Assembly (NCBI GenBank): GCA_036504155.1
Contig: DASXVQ010000025.1
Coordinates: 11,641-75,640, forward strand
Origin: JACRCT01 sp036504155
Lineage (GTDB): Bacteria; Myxococcota; Myxococcia; Myxococcales; UBA5297
DNA length: 64,000 bases
Reading direction: 5' to 3'
Position 1 is the stretch's first letter, and every line of letters starts with the position of its first letter. Position numbers and translations under genes: made by a program. Shown one piece after another: positions 1 to 8,906 of this stretch. Under the pieces are notes generated by a model. That model was not told where the DNA came from. It made no database searches and worked only from the letters and a program-made list of their open reading frames with translations.

Positions 1-1652
1 CCCCGGCCTTCGTGCGCGACGTCATCGGCCCGATGGTCGGCGGCCTGGGCGACTCGCTGCCCGTCTCCGCCTTCCCGGTCGACGGCACCTTCCCGCTGTC
101 CACCGCGAAGTGGGAGAAGCGCAACATCGCGCTCACCGTGCCGAAGTGGGACCCCACCGTCTGCATCCAGTGCGGCAAGTGCTCGCTCGTCTGCCCGCAC
201 GGCGCCATCCGCACCAAGGCCTACCCGGCCGAGGCGCTCAAGGCCCCGACCGCGACCTTCAAGTCGGTGGACTACAAGGACAAGTCGCTGCCCGGCTCCA
301 AGTTCACCGTCCAGGTCTTCGTGGAGGACTGCACCGGCTGCGAGGCCTGCACCTACACCTGCCCGGGCAAGGACAAGAAGGACCCGAACCGCCACGCGCT
401 GACCATGACCGACCAGCTCCCGCTGCGGGAGCCCGAGCGCGCCAACGCCGAGTACTTCCTGGCGCTGCCGGAGGCCGACCGCACCGCGGTCAAGCAGGAC
501 ACGGTCAAGGGCAGCCAGCTGCTCCAGCCGCTGTTCGAGTTCTCGGGCGCCTGCGGCGGCTGCGGCGAGACCCCGTACGTCAAGCTGCTCACCCAGCTCT
601 TCGGCGACCGGGCGCTCATCTCCAACGCCACCGGCTGCTCGTCCATCTACGGCGGCAACCTGCCCACCACGCCGTACGCGGCGAACAAGGACGGGCGCGG
701 CCCCAGCTGGGCGAACTCGCTGTTCGAGGACAACGCGGAGTTCGGCTACGGCTTCCGCCTGTCCGTCGACAAGTTCCAGGAGTACGCCCGCGAGCTCCTG
801 ACCCAGAGCGAGGCGCTCAAGGACAAGACCGCGCTGGTCGACGCCATCCGCAGCGCCAAGCAGATCACCGAGAAGGACATCGCCGAGCAGCGCGTCCGCG
901 TGGCCGACCTGAAGAAGATCATCGCCGGCGCCGGCGACCTCGCCAGCAAGCGGCTCAGGTCGGTGGCCGACTACCTGGTGAAGAAGTCGGTGTGGATCCT
1001 CGGCGGCGACGGCTGGGCCTACGACATCGGCTACGGCGGCCTGGACCACGTCCTGGCGCAGAACCGCAACGTCAACGTCCTGGTGCTCGACACCGAGGTG
1101 TACTCGAACACCGGCGGCCAGATGTCCAAGTCCACCCCGATGGGCGCGGTCGCCAAGTTCGCGGCCGGCGGCAAGCCCATGCACAAGAAGGACATGGGCC
1201 TCATCGCCATGAGCTACGGCCACATCTACGTGGCGACGGTGGCCATGGGCGCCAACGACCTGCAGACGGTCCGCGCGTTCATGGAGGCCGAGGCCTACGA
1301 GGGCCCGTCGATCATCCTGGCGTACTCGCACTGCATCGCCCACGGCATCGACATGAAGATGGGCATGGACAACCAGCAGCGCGCCGTCGCCTCGGGCCAC
1401 TGGCCGCTCTACCGGTTCAACCCGGCGTTGGCCTCCAAGGGCGAGAACCCGCTGCGCCTGGACAGCAAGGCCCCGAAGATCAGCATGGAGGAGTACCTGT
1501 ACGCGGAGACCCGCTACAAGATGCTCACCAAGAGCAAGCCCGACGCCGCCAAGGAGCTGCTGCGCATGGCCAGCGAGCACGTGGTGGCCAAGTGGCAGTA
1601 CCTCGAGCAGCTCAGCAAGCTGTCGTACGCCCCGGTGCAGAAGCAGGGGTGA
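1..1652 (+). CDS. nifJ: pyruvate:ferredoxin/flavodoxin oxidoreductase, C-terminal part (5' truncated by window edge)
   Basis: Oxidises pyruvate with CoA to acetyl-CoA and CO2, passing electrons to ferredoxin or flavodoxin in the cytoplasm. The frame is open to the left edge of the window, so about 548 C-terminal residues of an expected ~1190 are present. Visible are the ferredoxin-like domain with two 4Fe-4S motifs (CIQCGKCSLVCP and, about 55 residues later, CTGCEACTYTCP), the cysteine cluster SGACGGCGETP, and the thiamine-diphosphate domain with GCSSIYGGNLPTTPY and GGDGWAYDIGYGG followed by YSNTGGQMSK. These are the hallmarks of the single-chain PFOR. A strong hairpin follows the stop codon, so this is probably the end of its transcript. 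No defect is seen in the part available; whether the N-terminal part is intact cannot be judged here. Confidence 0.96.
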   Translation, partial: PAFVRDVIGPMVGGLGDSLPVSAFPVDGTFPLSTAKWEKRNIALTVPKWDPTVCIQCGKCSLVCPHGAIRTKAYPAEALKAPTATFKSVDYKDKSLPGSKFTVQVFVEDCTGCEACTYTCPGKDKKDPNRHALTMTDQLPLREPERANAEYFLALPEADRTAVKQDTVKGSQLLQPLFEFSGACGGCGETPYVKLLTQLFGDRALISNATGCSSIYGGNLPTTPYAANKDGRGPSWANSLFEDNAEFGYGFRLSVDKFQEYARELLTQSEALKDKTALVDAIRSAKQITEKDIAEQRVRVADLKKIIAGAGDLASKRLRSVADYLVKKSVWILGGDGWAYDIGYGGLDHVLAQNRNVNVLVLDTEVYSNTGGQMSKSTPMGAVAKFAAGGKPMHKKDMGLIAMSYGHIYVATVAMGANDLQTVRAFMEAEAYEGPSIILAYSHCIAHGIDMKMGMDNQQRAVASGHWPLYRFNPALASKGENPLRLDSKAPKISMEEYLYAETRYKMLTKSKPDAAKELLRMASEHVVAKWQYLEQLSKLSYAPVQKQG

Positions 1653-1701
1653 GCGCGCAGGCTAGGCCGTAGGCCGTAGGGCCTGCGACCCGACGAAGCA
1701 T

Positions 1702-1733
1702 GGGCCCGGACCGCCACCGCGCGGTCCGGGCCC
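1702..1733 (+). terminator. hairpin after the PFOR gene
   Basis: A perfect 12-bp inverted repeat, GGGCCCGGACCG at 1702-1713 and its complement at 1722-1733, encloses an 8-nt loop 50 nt after the PFOR stop. The downstream bases TCGTCTGTCT are only mildly T-rich, so it is a terminator-like hairpin rather than a textbook intrinsic terminator. A short direct repeat (TAGGCCG) lies between the stop codon and the hairpin. Confidence 0.7.
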
Positions 1734-1875
1734 TCGTCTGTCTGGGGCTCGAGCTCGCCGCGAGGCTTGTTGGGAGTGGGCGGCCCGGGCGCCGGCTTCC
1801 GCCTGTACCCGGTCCCCACCTTCCGGTAAAAGAGGGCTCCTTCTTCGAAGCCGGCCGACCACCGACTGGGACTCC

Positions 1876-2574
1876 ATGGAACTCATTAAGACCTTCATCG
1901 ACCTCTTCCTGCACCTGGACAAGTACCTGGACCAGGCCCTGCAGCTGTTCGGGGGCTGGACCTACTTCCTCCTCTTCCTGGTCATCTTCTGCGAGACCGG
2001 CCTGGTGGTGACCCCGTTCCTGCCCGGCGACTCGCTGCTCTTCGCCACCGGCGCCTTCGCGGCCAAGGGCTCGTTCACCCTGAACGGGGCGATCTCCGAG
2101 CCGGTCTCGGCGCTGGCGCTGTTCGGGCTCATCACCGCGGCCGCCTTCCTGGGCGACACCGTGAACTACTGGGTGGGCCGGAAGATGGGCCCCGCGGTCT
2201 TCGGGCGCTTCCTGAACAAGAAGCACCTCGAGCGCACCCACACCTTCTACGAGCGGCACGGCGGCAAGACGATCATCATCGCCCGCTTCGTGCCCATCAT
2301 CCGCACCTTCGCGCCGTTCGTCGCCGGGGTCGGCGAGATGAGCTACTGGCGCTTCATCAGCTACAACGCCATCGGCGGCATCGCCTGGGTGGGCGTGTGC
2401 ATCTCCGCCGGCTGGTTCTTCGGAAACCTGCCTTGGGTCCAGAAGAACTTCTCGGTGGTCATCATCGCCATCGTGCTGATCTCGGTGCTGCCAGCGGTCG
2501 TCGAGTTCCTGCGCGAGCGCGCCCGCAGCAAGCGCGAGAGCGGGCCGAACGGCTCGGGCGCGGCAGGCGCCTGA
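1876..2574 (+). CDS. DedA-family (VTT/SNARE-associated domain) inner-membrane protein
   Basis: A 232-residue polytopic membrane protein. It has the family features in order: an N-terminal amphipathic stretch and first hydrophobic segment, the re-entrant motif around CETGLVVTPFLPGDSLLF (residues 36-53), a second hydrophobic block, then FVPIIRTFAPFVAGVGEM with the conserved F-x-P-x-x-R-T pattern, and two C-terminal membrane segments. DedA proteins are implicated in lipid scrambling or carrier-lipid recycling and in membrane-potential homeostasis; the exact substrate cannot be told from sequence. The ATG at 1876 has no strong ribosome-binding site. The gene stands alone between the PFOR hairpin and a convergent gene. 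The charged C-terminal tail is short and unremarkable. Confidence 0.93.
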   Translation: MELIKTFIDLFLHLDKYLDQALQLFGGWTYFLLFLVIFCETGLVVTPFLPGDSLLFATGAFAAKGSFTLNGAISEPVSALALFGLITAAAFLGDTVNYWVGRKMGPAVFGRFLNKKHLERTHTFYERHGGKTIIIARFVPIIRTFAPFVAGVGEMSYWRFISYNAIGGIAWVGVCISAGWFFGNLPWVQKNFSVVIIAIVLISVLPAVVEFLRERARSKRESGPNGSGAAGA

Positions 2575-2718
2575 CGGGCAACCTCGTCTCCAGCTTCCAG
2601 ACTCCACCCGGGCGGGCCCGGCGAGCGCAGAAGCGCCCGCGGCGCCTGACCTGCGTCGGCGCGCCCTGCCTGCGTCAGGATCCCTCGCAGAGACCCTGAG
2701 GGGGCTTCCCCGGATCGC

Positions 2719-5700
2719 TCAGCGCCGCCGCCTGCCCGCGCCCAGCAAGAGCGCCACTCCGAACAGCGCCCACGGGGCGAGCGAGGTGCCCGGGACGCTG
2801 CCGCAGCCGCAGCCGCCCAGGTCGTAGACCGGCGGCACGTCGGTGCTGGCGTCCTTGGGCGGAGCGATGGCGCCGTCGGTCGGGGTGATGGCCGCGTCGG
2901 GCGGGACCACGATGCCCGAGTCGACGGCCACTGCGCCGTCGGCCGGCGCTGCGGCGTCCTCGGCGAGGGCGGCGTCCGCGGGGATCGCCGCGTCCGGCGG
3001 CTCGACGATGCCGGTGTCCGCCACGCCCACGTCCCCGCCGGTTCCCGTGTCGGCCACGCCCACGTCGGGCTGGCCCACGTCCGCCGTGCCGACGTCGGGT
3101 TGGCCTACGTCCGGCTGGCCGGCGTCGACGCCCGGGATGACCTCGCAGGTGCCCGGCGTCGCGTCGGTGGAGCTGCACCGGTAGCCCGAAGGGCAGAGCG
3201 TCTCGGTGCCGCGGCAGCCGTCGAAGCAGGTATGGGTCGTCGTGTTGCACAGCCGGACGTCGTTGCCGCCGGCGCGGCAGTCGGCGTCGCTGGCGCACCC
3301 GCAGGTGTTGTCGGCCAAGCAGGCGGGCTTGTCGGGGAGGCCGTTGCAGAAGCCCGCGTTCGAGGCGCTGCACTGCACGCACGAACCCGAGCCAATGAGG
3401 CAGGCGCGCAGCGTGGGGTAGGGGCAGGGGGCGACCCCGCCGGGCATGTTGTAGTCCGAGTCGCAGGGCACGCAGAAGCCGGTCGCGGTGCTGCAGGCGG
3501 GCTTGGCCGAGTTGCACTTGGCCAGGTTGCCCGTGGCGCACTCGTGGCACTCGCCGGAGGCGACGCAGTAGGGCCTGGCCGAGGTGGGGCAGGCCCCGTC
3601 CACGTTCGGGCCGTTGTTGGTGGTGCACGCGGCGCACACCCCGCCGACGCAGGTCGGCGCAGCGGCGGTCGTGCACCGCGAGGTCTTCAGCGGCGCGCAC
3701 TGGTCGCATTGGCCGCCGCTGCAGACCGGCTTGGACGTGTCGGGGCAGGGTGCGTCGCCGCCCGTTCCGCTGTCGCCATCGCAGACGACGCAGGCCAGGC
3801 TCGAGACGCTGCAGGCAGGTGCAGCCGCCGTGCACCGCGTGAGGTTGGTCGGGGTGCACTGGAAGCACAGGCCGCCGGAGCACAGCGGCTTGGCTGTGGT
3901 GGGGCAGGGCGCGTCGGTGGTGGCGCCCTGGTCGCCGCTGCAGACGACGCAGGTGCCCGAGGTCTTGCTGCACGCCGGGGTGGTCGTCGCGCACAGCGCG
4001 AGGTTGGTCTGGGAGCAGGGCGTGCAGTAGCCGTCGAGCGCGTCGGCGTTGTGGCACACCACGTCGCTGCCGATGGTGCAGTCGCCGTTGACCGTGCAGG
4101 CCACGCAGCCGCCGCCCGAGCAGGTGGGCGTCGGGTTGGAGCAGTGGGCATTGGACAGGCAGGCGACGCAGGCCCCGGTCGAGAGGTTGCAGTGCAGTGC
4201 GCCGCAGTCACCGTCGCCGGCGCAGGCCCCGCAGGTGCGCGTCGGGCTGCAGGTCGGATCAGCGGCGGGGCAGTCGGCGGACGTCACGCACTCCGAGCAG
4301 ACGTGCTGGGCGGTGTCGCAAGTGCGGTTCGGGTCCACCGTGCAGTCGCTGGACTGAAGGCACTGGACACAGCGGCCGAGCAAGAGGTCTCCCGCCGCCT
4401 GGACGCAGACGCTGCCGCCGGTGCAGTCGGCCGAGGCGCAGGCGCGGCAGGTCCCCGCGTCGCAGATGGGCTTGGCGCCACCACAGTCGATGCCGGTCGC
4501 GGTGTTGCAGCCGGCGGTGTAGGCCGCGGTGCCGCCGACCGACGAGACGATGACGCCGTCGGCGCCGGCAAGGCCGTTGCGGGCGCCGGTGCCATTGCCG
4601 CCGCCGTTGACCTGGCGGGTCGGGTTTCCGCTGGCCGCCTGGAGGAACAGGCGGCCGCCGGCGCCGCCGCCGCCGGTGCCGCAGTTGTTGTTGCTGTTGC
4701 CGCCCTTGCCGCCGTTCGCGCGCAGGGTGAAGTTGGCGACGCCGCCGACGGCGCGGAACACCACCGTTCCACCGGCGCCGCCGCCGCCGCCGCCACCGTC
4801 GGCCGCGTTGCTGGCCGCCACGCCGTTGGCGGAGAGGGTCCCGTTCCCCGTCTGCGACTGGGCGCGGATGAAGATGACGCCGCCGCCCGCTCCGCCGCCG
4901 GTGGCGGTCCCGTCGCCGTCGGTGCCGGTCGTGTTCACCTGCCCGGCCCCGCCGCCCGCGCCGAAGGCCAGCCGGCCGGGAACGACGTCGTCGATGATGC
5001 CGCCGCCGCGGCCGCCCCGGTCGCCGTCGGTGAAGGAGTTTCCGCCCTTGCCGCCGGCCGCGGCGTGCCCGCCGCCGCCACCACCGGCGCAACGGCAGTT
5101 GCCGCCCCCGGGGGCATCGGCGATCGCCGCCATCCCCCGGCCGTGGTCCAAGGTTCCGAAGTTGAAGGTCGAGACGCCCTCGCCCTTGCGCGCGTAGCCG
5201 GTGTCGAGCGTCCCGAAGTCGTCGGTGCAGCCGGTGGGACCGGCCGCCGCCCTCTCGACCGGGCCGGGGCGGAAACCCGCCCCGTCCGCCAGGACACTGC
5301 CGGTCAGGGTGAGCTGGCCGCTGGCCAAGAACACCACGATGCCTCCGACGCTGCCGTCCCAGGCGAGCGCCGACACGTTGGCGGCGGCGACGGTCACCGC
5401 GCCGAACTGGGGCACGCTCACCACCTGCGCGCGGTTGGCTTCGTAGGCGTGGAGGGTCGGGGCGTAGAGCGTGATCGTGGTGGCGTCGGCGTCGAGGACG
5501 CGGGCGAATTCCCAGACGCCCACCTTCTCGCTGCCGAGGGCGGTGGCGGCCACGTTGACGGCGGGCTCGACGGCGAGCCCGGTGGGCTGCCAGAGCAGCA
5601 CGAGGTCGTCCTGCCCGACGGACCCGGTGCCCGAGGCGGTCCCGATGGTGACGCTGGTGGCGCCGGTCCCGACGGCGGCCGTGATGGGCGCGTACCAGTT

Positions 5701-5841
5701 GATGACGCCGCTGATCGAGGTGGTGGTGGAGTCGCGGCCGTTGCCGACGCCGAAGAGGTCCGCCTCGCCGCGGGCCGCTCCCGGGGCGAGGGCCAGCATC
5801 AGCGGCGCGAACGAGACGAGGAAGCGGTGCGAGGCGCGCAT
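2719..5841 (-). CDS. secreted Cys-rich protein with MYXO-CTERM sorting tail (AgmC-like)
   Basis: A 1040-residue exported protein. Residues 1-25 form a signal peptide. An N-terminal region begins around FGVGNGRDSTTTSISG and is followed by a Gly-rich stretch (about 245-425), a long Cys-rich region (about 440-880) with many C-x2-C and C-x5-7-C spacings, an Asp/Pro/Val low-complexity linker (about 890-1005) with repeated QPDVG and VADTG, and a tail with GGCGCGSVPG, a hydrophobic segment LAPWALFGVALLL and RRRR. That tail is the MYXO-CTERM signal, processed by myxosortase for surface anchoring in myxobacteria. Proteins of this layout have been annotated as gliding protein AgmC, but I assign that only tentatively. 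Start ATG 5841 is preceded by GGAGG at good distance. It lies 39 nt downstream of the GGDEF gene on the same strand, so co-transcription is likely. Its function is unknown beyond being a surface protein. Confidence 0.9.
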   Translation of the reverse strand: MRASHRFLVSFAPLMLALAPGAARGEADLFGVGNGRDSTTTSISGVINWYAPITAAVGTGATSVTIGTASGTGSVGQDDLVLLWQPTGLAVEPAVNVAATALGSEKVGVWEFARVLDADATTITLYAPTLHAYEANRAQVVSVPQFGAVTVAAANVSALAWDGSVGGIVVFLASGQLTLTGSVLADGAGFRPGPVERAAAGPTGCTDDFGTLDTGYARKGEGVSTFNFGTLDHGRGMAAIADAPGGGNCRCAGGGGGGHAAAGGKGGNSFTDGDRGGRGGGIIDDVVPGRLAFGAGGGAGQVNTTGTDGDGTATGGGAGGGVIFIRAQSQTGNGTLSANGVAASNAADGGGGGGGAGGTVVFRAVGGVANFTLRANGGKGGNSNNNCGTGGGGAGGRLFLQAASGNPTRQVNGGGNGTGARNGLAGADGVIVSSVGGTAAYTAGCNTATGIDCGGAKPICDAGTCRACASADCTGGSVCVQAAGDLLLGRCVQCLQSSDCTVDPNRTCDTAQHVCSECVTSADCPAADPTCSPTRTCGACAGDGDCGALHCNLSTGACVACLSNAHCSNPTPTCSGGGCVACTVNGDCTIGSDVVCHNADALDGYCTPCSQTNLALCATTTPACSKTSGTCVVCSGDQGATTDAPCPTTAKPLCSGGLCFQCTPTNLTRCTAAAPACSVSSLACVVCDGDSGTGGDAPCPDTSKPVCSGGQCDQCAPLKTSRCTTAAAPTCVGGVCAACTTNNGPNVDGACPTSARPYCVASGECHECATGNLAKCNSAKPACSTATGFCVPCDSDYNMPGGVAPCPYPTLRACLIGSGSCVQCSASNAGFCNGLPDKPACLADNTCGCASDADCRAGGNDVRLCNTTTHTCFDGCRGTETLCPSGYRCSSTDATPGTCEVIPGVDAGQPDVGQPDVGTADVGQPDVGVADTGTGGDVGVADTGIVEPPDAAIPADAALAEDAAAPADGAVAVDSGIVVPPDAAITPTDGAIAPPKDASTDVPPVYDLGGCGCGSVPGTSLAPWALFGVALLLGAGRRRR
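3013..3130. repeat. short coding tandem repeat (QPDVG/VADTG linker)
   Basis: Imperfect 15-18 nt repeats (CCCACGTCGGGCTGG-type on the plus strand) encode the QPDVG, TADVG and VADTG units of the linker just before the MYXO-CTERM tail. This is a low-complexity stalk, expected to vary in copy number between strains. Confidence 0.7.
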
Positions 5842-5880
5842 CGGGAGCCTCCGGGCTAGGCAGCGCCGGCGATCTTAGCG

Positions 5881-7368
5881 CTATCGATACGAGATCGGGT
5901 CCTTGCCGGGCACGCAGGCGCAGCCGCGCCCGCTCGCCTTGGCCCGGTACAAGCACTGGTCGGCCGCGGTGAGCAGCCCGGCGGGCTCGGGGCAGTCGGC
6001 CGGCCAGGAGGCGCCGCCGATGGACAGCGAGATGCCCCGGCCCTGGGCCAGCGCGCCCACCCGCTGCGCGCAGGGCACCAGGTGGTCGTGCGCGCCCTCG
6101 GGGATGACCACCACGAACTCGTCGCCGCCGAAGCGCCCCACCACGTCGTCGGCGCGGGTGGCCTCGCGCAGGAGCGCCCCGACCTGGCGCAGGACCTCGT
6201 CGCCGGCCTCGTGGCCCTTCTGGTCGTTGACCTGCTTGAACAGGTCGACGTCGGCCATGAGCAGCGAGCAGGGGCGGCCGTGGCGCTGGCAGCGGGCCAG
6301 CTCGTAGTGCAGGCGCGACTCCAGCTCGCGGCGGTTGAAGGTGCCGGTGAGCGCGTCGACGCGGGCCAGCTCCTCCACGCTCTTGAGCAGCGCCAGGTTC
6401 TCCCAGACGAGCGCGGTCTGGTCGATGAAGAAGGACAGGTAGGTCAGCTGGTCGACGAAGATGGGCGCGCGGTTGTAGCGGTTGTCGGCCAGGATGAGGC
6501 CCAGGGTGCGGCCGTGGGGCTTGAGGCTGGCCAGCACGTACTCGCCGCCCGCGCCCAGCTTCCTCAGGCCCGGGTTGGTGGCCTGCTCCTGGCGGAAGAG
6601 GACGGGCTGGGGGCTCAGGAGCGCGCGGGTGACCTCGTCGGCGACGCCGCCGGCCGGGGCCAGCTCCAGCTCCTGCACGAACTGCTGGAAGCGGGTGTCG
6701 AAGTTGCGGCGGGCGTAGTCGCGGATGAGGGCCTCGATGTCCTTGTCCTCCTCCTCGATGGCCTCCCAGATGCGGTGCGCGTCGGCCTCGTCGTAGGGGC
6801 CGATGGCCTTGGAGCCGACGAACGCCTTGCGCGCGCCGTCCCAGACGAAGAGCGCGGCGCGGTTGAAGCCCAGCGAGAAGCCGGAGGTGAGGCCGGACAA
6901 GAGGATGTACAGCGCCTGGTCCACGTCGGTGGACTGGAGCATGAAGTTGGTGATGGTCCGCAGGGTCGCCAGGTTCGAGGACTGGAAGGCGAAGCTCGAG
7001 AGCAGGGCGCTGGCCTCGGCGCGGGCGAAGAGCGTCTCGAGGATGGCCTGGGCGACCACGGTGATGCCGCGGGAGAGCTCCTCGAGGGTGGGAGTGAAGG
7101 CCTTGCCGCTGCGCGAGACCGTGAGCTTGAGGGCGCCGTCGTCGGTCAGCTTCGCCGAGCGCAGCTGCAGCTGCTCGGAGAGGAGCCCCAGCTTGAGCAG
7201 CTGCCGGGCGGCCAGGGGGATGGTCTCGGGCGAGCCGCCGATCTCGGCGTCGAGGGAGAGCGCCTCGGGGAGCCGGCTGAAGATGGCGCGCAGGTACATC
7301 GGGACCGGCGCCAGGCGCGCGGCGTGGAGGATGGGCTGCGGGAGATCGGCGGCGGGGCGCGCGGTCAT
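5881..7368 (-). CDS. GAF-GGDEF diguanylate cyclase
   Basis: A 495-residue soluble protein predicted to make cyclic di-GMP from two GTP. Residues 1-160 are a helical region of unknown family. A GAF-like sensor domain follows (about 165-325; core FSLGFNRAALFVWDG, later GRTLGLILADNRYN). The C-terminal GGDEF domain (about 335-485) has DALTGTFNRREL, the intact active site RFGGDEF, and an RADD inhibitory I-site exactly five residues before GGDEF. Both catalysis and product feedback inhibition are therefore expected. No membrane segment is seen. The start ATG has no Shine-Dalgarno; a weak -10-like TATCGT ends 7 nt upstream, so a leaderless transcript is possible. The gene precedes the MYXO-CTERM surface protein on the same strand. 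Confidence 0.94.
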   Translation of the reverse strand: MTARPAADLPQPILHAARLAPVPMYLRAIFSRLPEALSLDAEIGGSPETIPLAARQLLKLGLLSEQLQLRSAKLTDDGALKLTVSRSGKAFTPTLEELSRGITVVAQAILETLFARAEASALLSSFAFQSSNLATLRTITNFMLQSTDVDQALYILLSGLTSGFSLGFNRAALFVWDGARKAFVGSKAIGPYDEADAHRIWEAIEEEDKDIEALIRDYARRNFDTRFQQFVQELELAPAGGVADEVTRALLSPQPVLFRQEQATNPGLRKLGAGGEYVLASLKPHGRTLGLILADNRYNRAPIFVDQLTYLSFFIDQTALVWENLALLKSVEELARVDALTGTFNRRELESRLHYELARCQRHGRPCSLLMADVDLFKQVNDQKGHEAGDEVLRQVGALLREATRADDVVGRFGGDEFVVVIPEGAHDHLVPCAQRVGALAQGRGISLSIGGASWPADCPEPAGLLTAADQCLYRAKASGRGCACVPGKDPISYR

Positions 7369-7718
7369 GAGCCTGACGATAGACCACTCGCGTGGCTTCA
7401 GTCAGTGCCCGGGCGCTCGAGCGACTTCTTGAAGCGCGCCGCGGTCATGGCGAGCCCATGAATGCTAGAGCCACGCTCGTCCCGAACGGAGGCCCTCGGC
7501 GCTCGCGCTCCGCAGATCGCGCCCGGCGGCGGAGAAATCACCTCGTCGCGCGTTGGCCGCCCCTGAGAACTCTAATCGATTAGAGTTCCTAAGCCCCCGA
7601 ATTCACTGGTGCCAGGCTCCCTGCGCTCTGCCCGGGAAGGCCTTGCGCTCGAGGTGGATCGGAATGCGCCGTGACTGCGAACGCTGCGCGCGCCACCGTG
7701 CGGAGGTCGTTGGTACCG
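7369..7718. other. intergenic region, 350 nt
   Basis: The gap lies between the start of the GGDEF gene and the end of the alcohol dehydrogenase gene, both on the minus strand. It holds a 22-bp perfect palindrome (entered separately). No convincing gene, tRNA or structured RNA was found; the short open frames here lack ribosome-binding sites and coding character. Confidence 0.6.
7567..7588. promoter_or_regulatory. 22-bp perfect palindrome, candidate operator
   Basis: The half-site GAACTCTAATC is followed directly by its exact reverse complement with no spacer. It is strikingly AT-rich against a GC-rich background and has no T-tract, so a protein-binding site (for example of a TetR- or MarR-like dimer) is more likely than a terminator. 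No regulator gene is adjacent. Confidence 0.55.
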
Positions 7719-8891
7719 CTACATCGACGCGTTGAGGATCTCCTCGATCTCCGCGTCCTCGAGCGCGATGGGGTTGCTCTTCATGGAAGACCCCCGCGAC
7801 TCGCCGACCAGCATCGAGAGCCTGGCCGCCGTGACCCCGAAGGCCGCCAGCCGCGGGACCTTCAGCTCCTGGCACAGCTCGCGGACGTCCTTCACCCCCG
7901 CGGCGCGCGCCTCGGCCTCGGTGGGGAACGAACGGCCGCAGAGCGCCTCGCCGATCTTGGCGTAGCGCAGGAGCGCCGGGCTTGCGGGAGAACGCCTCTC
8001 CAGCGCCCGCACGTTGATCTCCACGGTCGCCGCCAGCACGCAGGCGCAGGCCAACCCGTGCGGCATCTCGAACCGGGCGCCCAGCGCCGCGGCGATCCCG
8101 TGCACGGCGCCCAGCCCGGCGTTCGCCAGGCAGAAGCCGCCGAGCAGGCTCGCCATCGCCAGGTCGTCCCGCGCGGCCGCGTCGCTTCCATCGGCGAAGG
8201 CGCGCGGCAGGGCGGGCCGGGCCTTGCGGATGCCTTCGAGCGAGAGCGCGTCGGTGAGCGGCATGGCCCGCGTCGAGACGTAGGGCTCGATGAGCTGGGT
8301 GAGCGCGTCCAGGCCGCTGGAAGCGGTCTGGGCCGGCGGGTTGGAGTCGGTGAGCGCGGGGTCGACCAGCGCCACGGCGGCGAGCATCAGCGGGCTGCGG
8401 ATGCTCTTCTTGAAGCCCTCGGCCTTCGACCCGACGACGGCGTTGCGGGTGACCTCGCTGCCCGTGCCGGCGGTGGTCGGCGCGGCCAGGAAGGGCAGGG
8501 GACGGGCCCGCAGCGCGCGGCCGCTTCCGACGCCCTCGAGGTACTCGCGCACCGACCCGCCGCTGGTGGCCAGCGCAGCCGCGGCCTTGGCGACGTCGAG
8601 CGCCGAGCCCCCGCCGAGCCCGACGACCAGCTCACAGCCCGCGGTGCGGGCCCTGGCGGCGGCCTCGTCGACGACGTTGACCTCGGGCTCGCCGTGGACG
8701 AGCAGCGTCTCGACCGCGACGCCCTTCTTGGAGAGCAAGAACTCGGCGCGGGCGAGCTCGCCGCTGCGCGACAGGTGCGTGCCGGCGACGAGCAGGGCGC
8801 GCTTGCCGAAGGGCGCGGCCAGCTCGCCGAGCTGATCGAAGCTGCCGCGGCCGAAGACGATGCGCTGGGCGGTGGCGAGGTCGAAGGTCAT
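7719..8891 (-). CDS. iron-containing alcohol dehydrogenase family protein
   Basis: A 390-residue group III (iron-type) alcohol dehydrogenase-like protein, expected to reduce or oxidise an alcohol/aldehyde pair with NAD(P). The nucleotide-binding half shows VVGLGGGSALDVAKA and the loop APTTAGTGSEVT. The metal-binding helical half shows SSGLDALTQLIEPY, AVHGIAAALG and MPHGLACA. Compared with classic four-ligand members, the Asp and the two later His ligands are present, but the His five positions into DALTH is Gln (DALTQ), as in some subfamilies. The substrate cannot be predicted. It starts 15 nt after the stop of an ABM-domain gene on the same strand, so the two are probably co-transcribed. Confidence 0.92.
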   Translation of the reverse strand: MTFDLATAQRIVFGRGSFDQLGELAAPFGKRALLVAGTHLSRSGELARAEFLLSKKGVAVETLLVHGEPEVNVVDEAAARARTAGCELVVGLGGGSALDVAKAAAALATSGGSVREYLEGVGSGRALRARPLPFLAAPTTAGTGSEVTRNAVVGSKAEGFKKSIRSPLMLAAVALVDPALTDSNPPAQTASSGLDALTQLIEPYVSTRAMPLTDALSLEGIRKARPALPRAFADGSDAAARDDLAMASLLGGFCLANAGLGAVHGIAAALGARFEMPHGLACACVLAATVEINVRALERRSPASPALLRYAKIGEALCGRSFPTEAEARAAGVKDVRELCQELKVPRLAAFGVTAARLSMLVGESRGSSMKSNPIALEDAEIEEILNASM

Positions 8892-8906
8892 GGGCGGGGG
8901 GAAGCC

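Noticed and set aside
3100..5859. 919-residue plus-strand frame opposite the MYXO-CTERM gene
   Set aside because: It is Ala/Gly/Arg/Val-rich shadow sequence; the minus-strand frame has signal peptide, sorting tail and ribosome-binding site.
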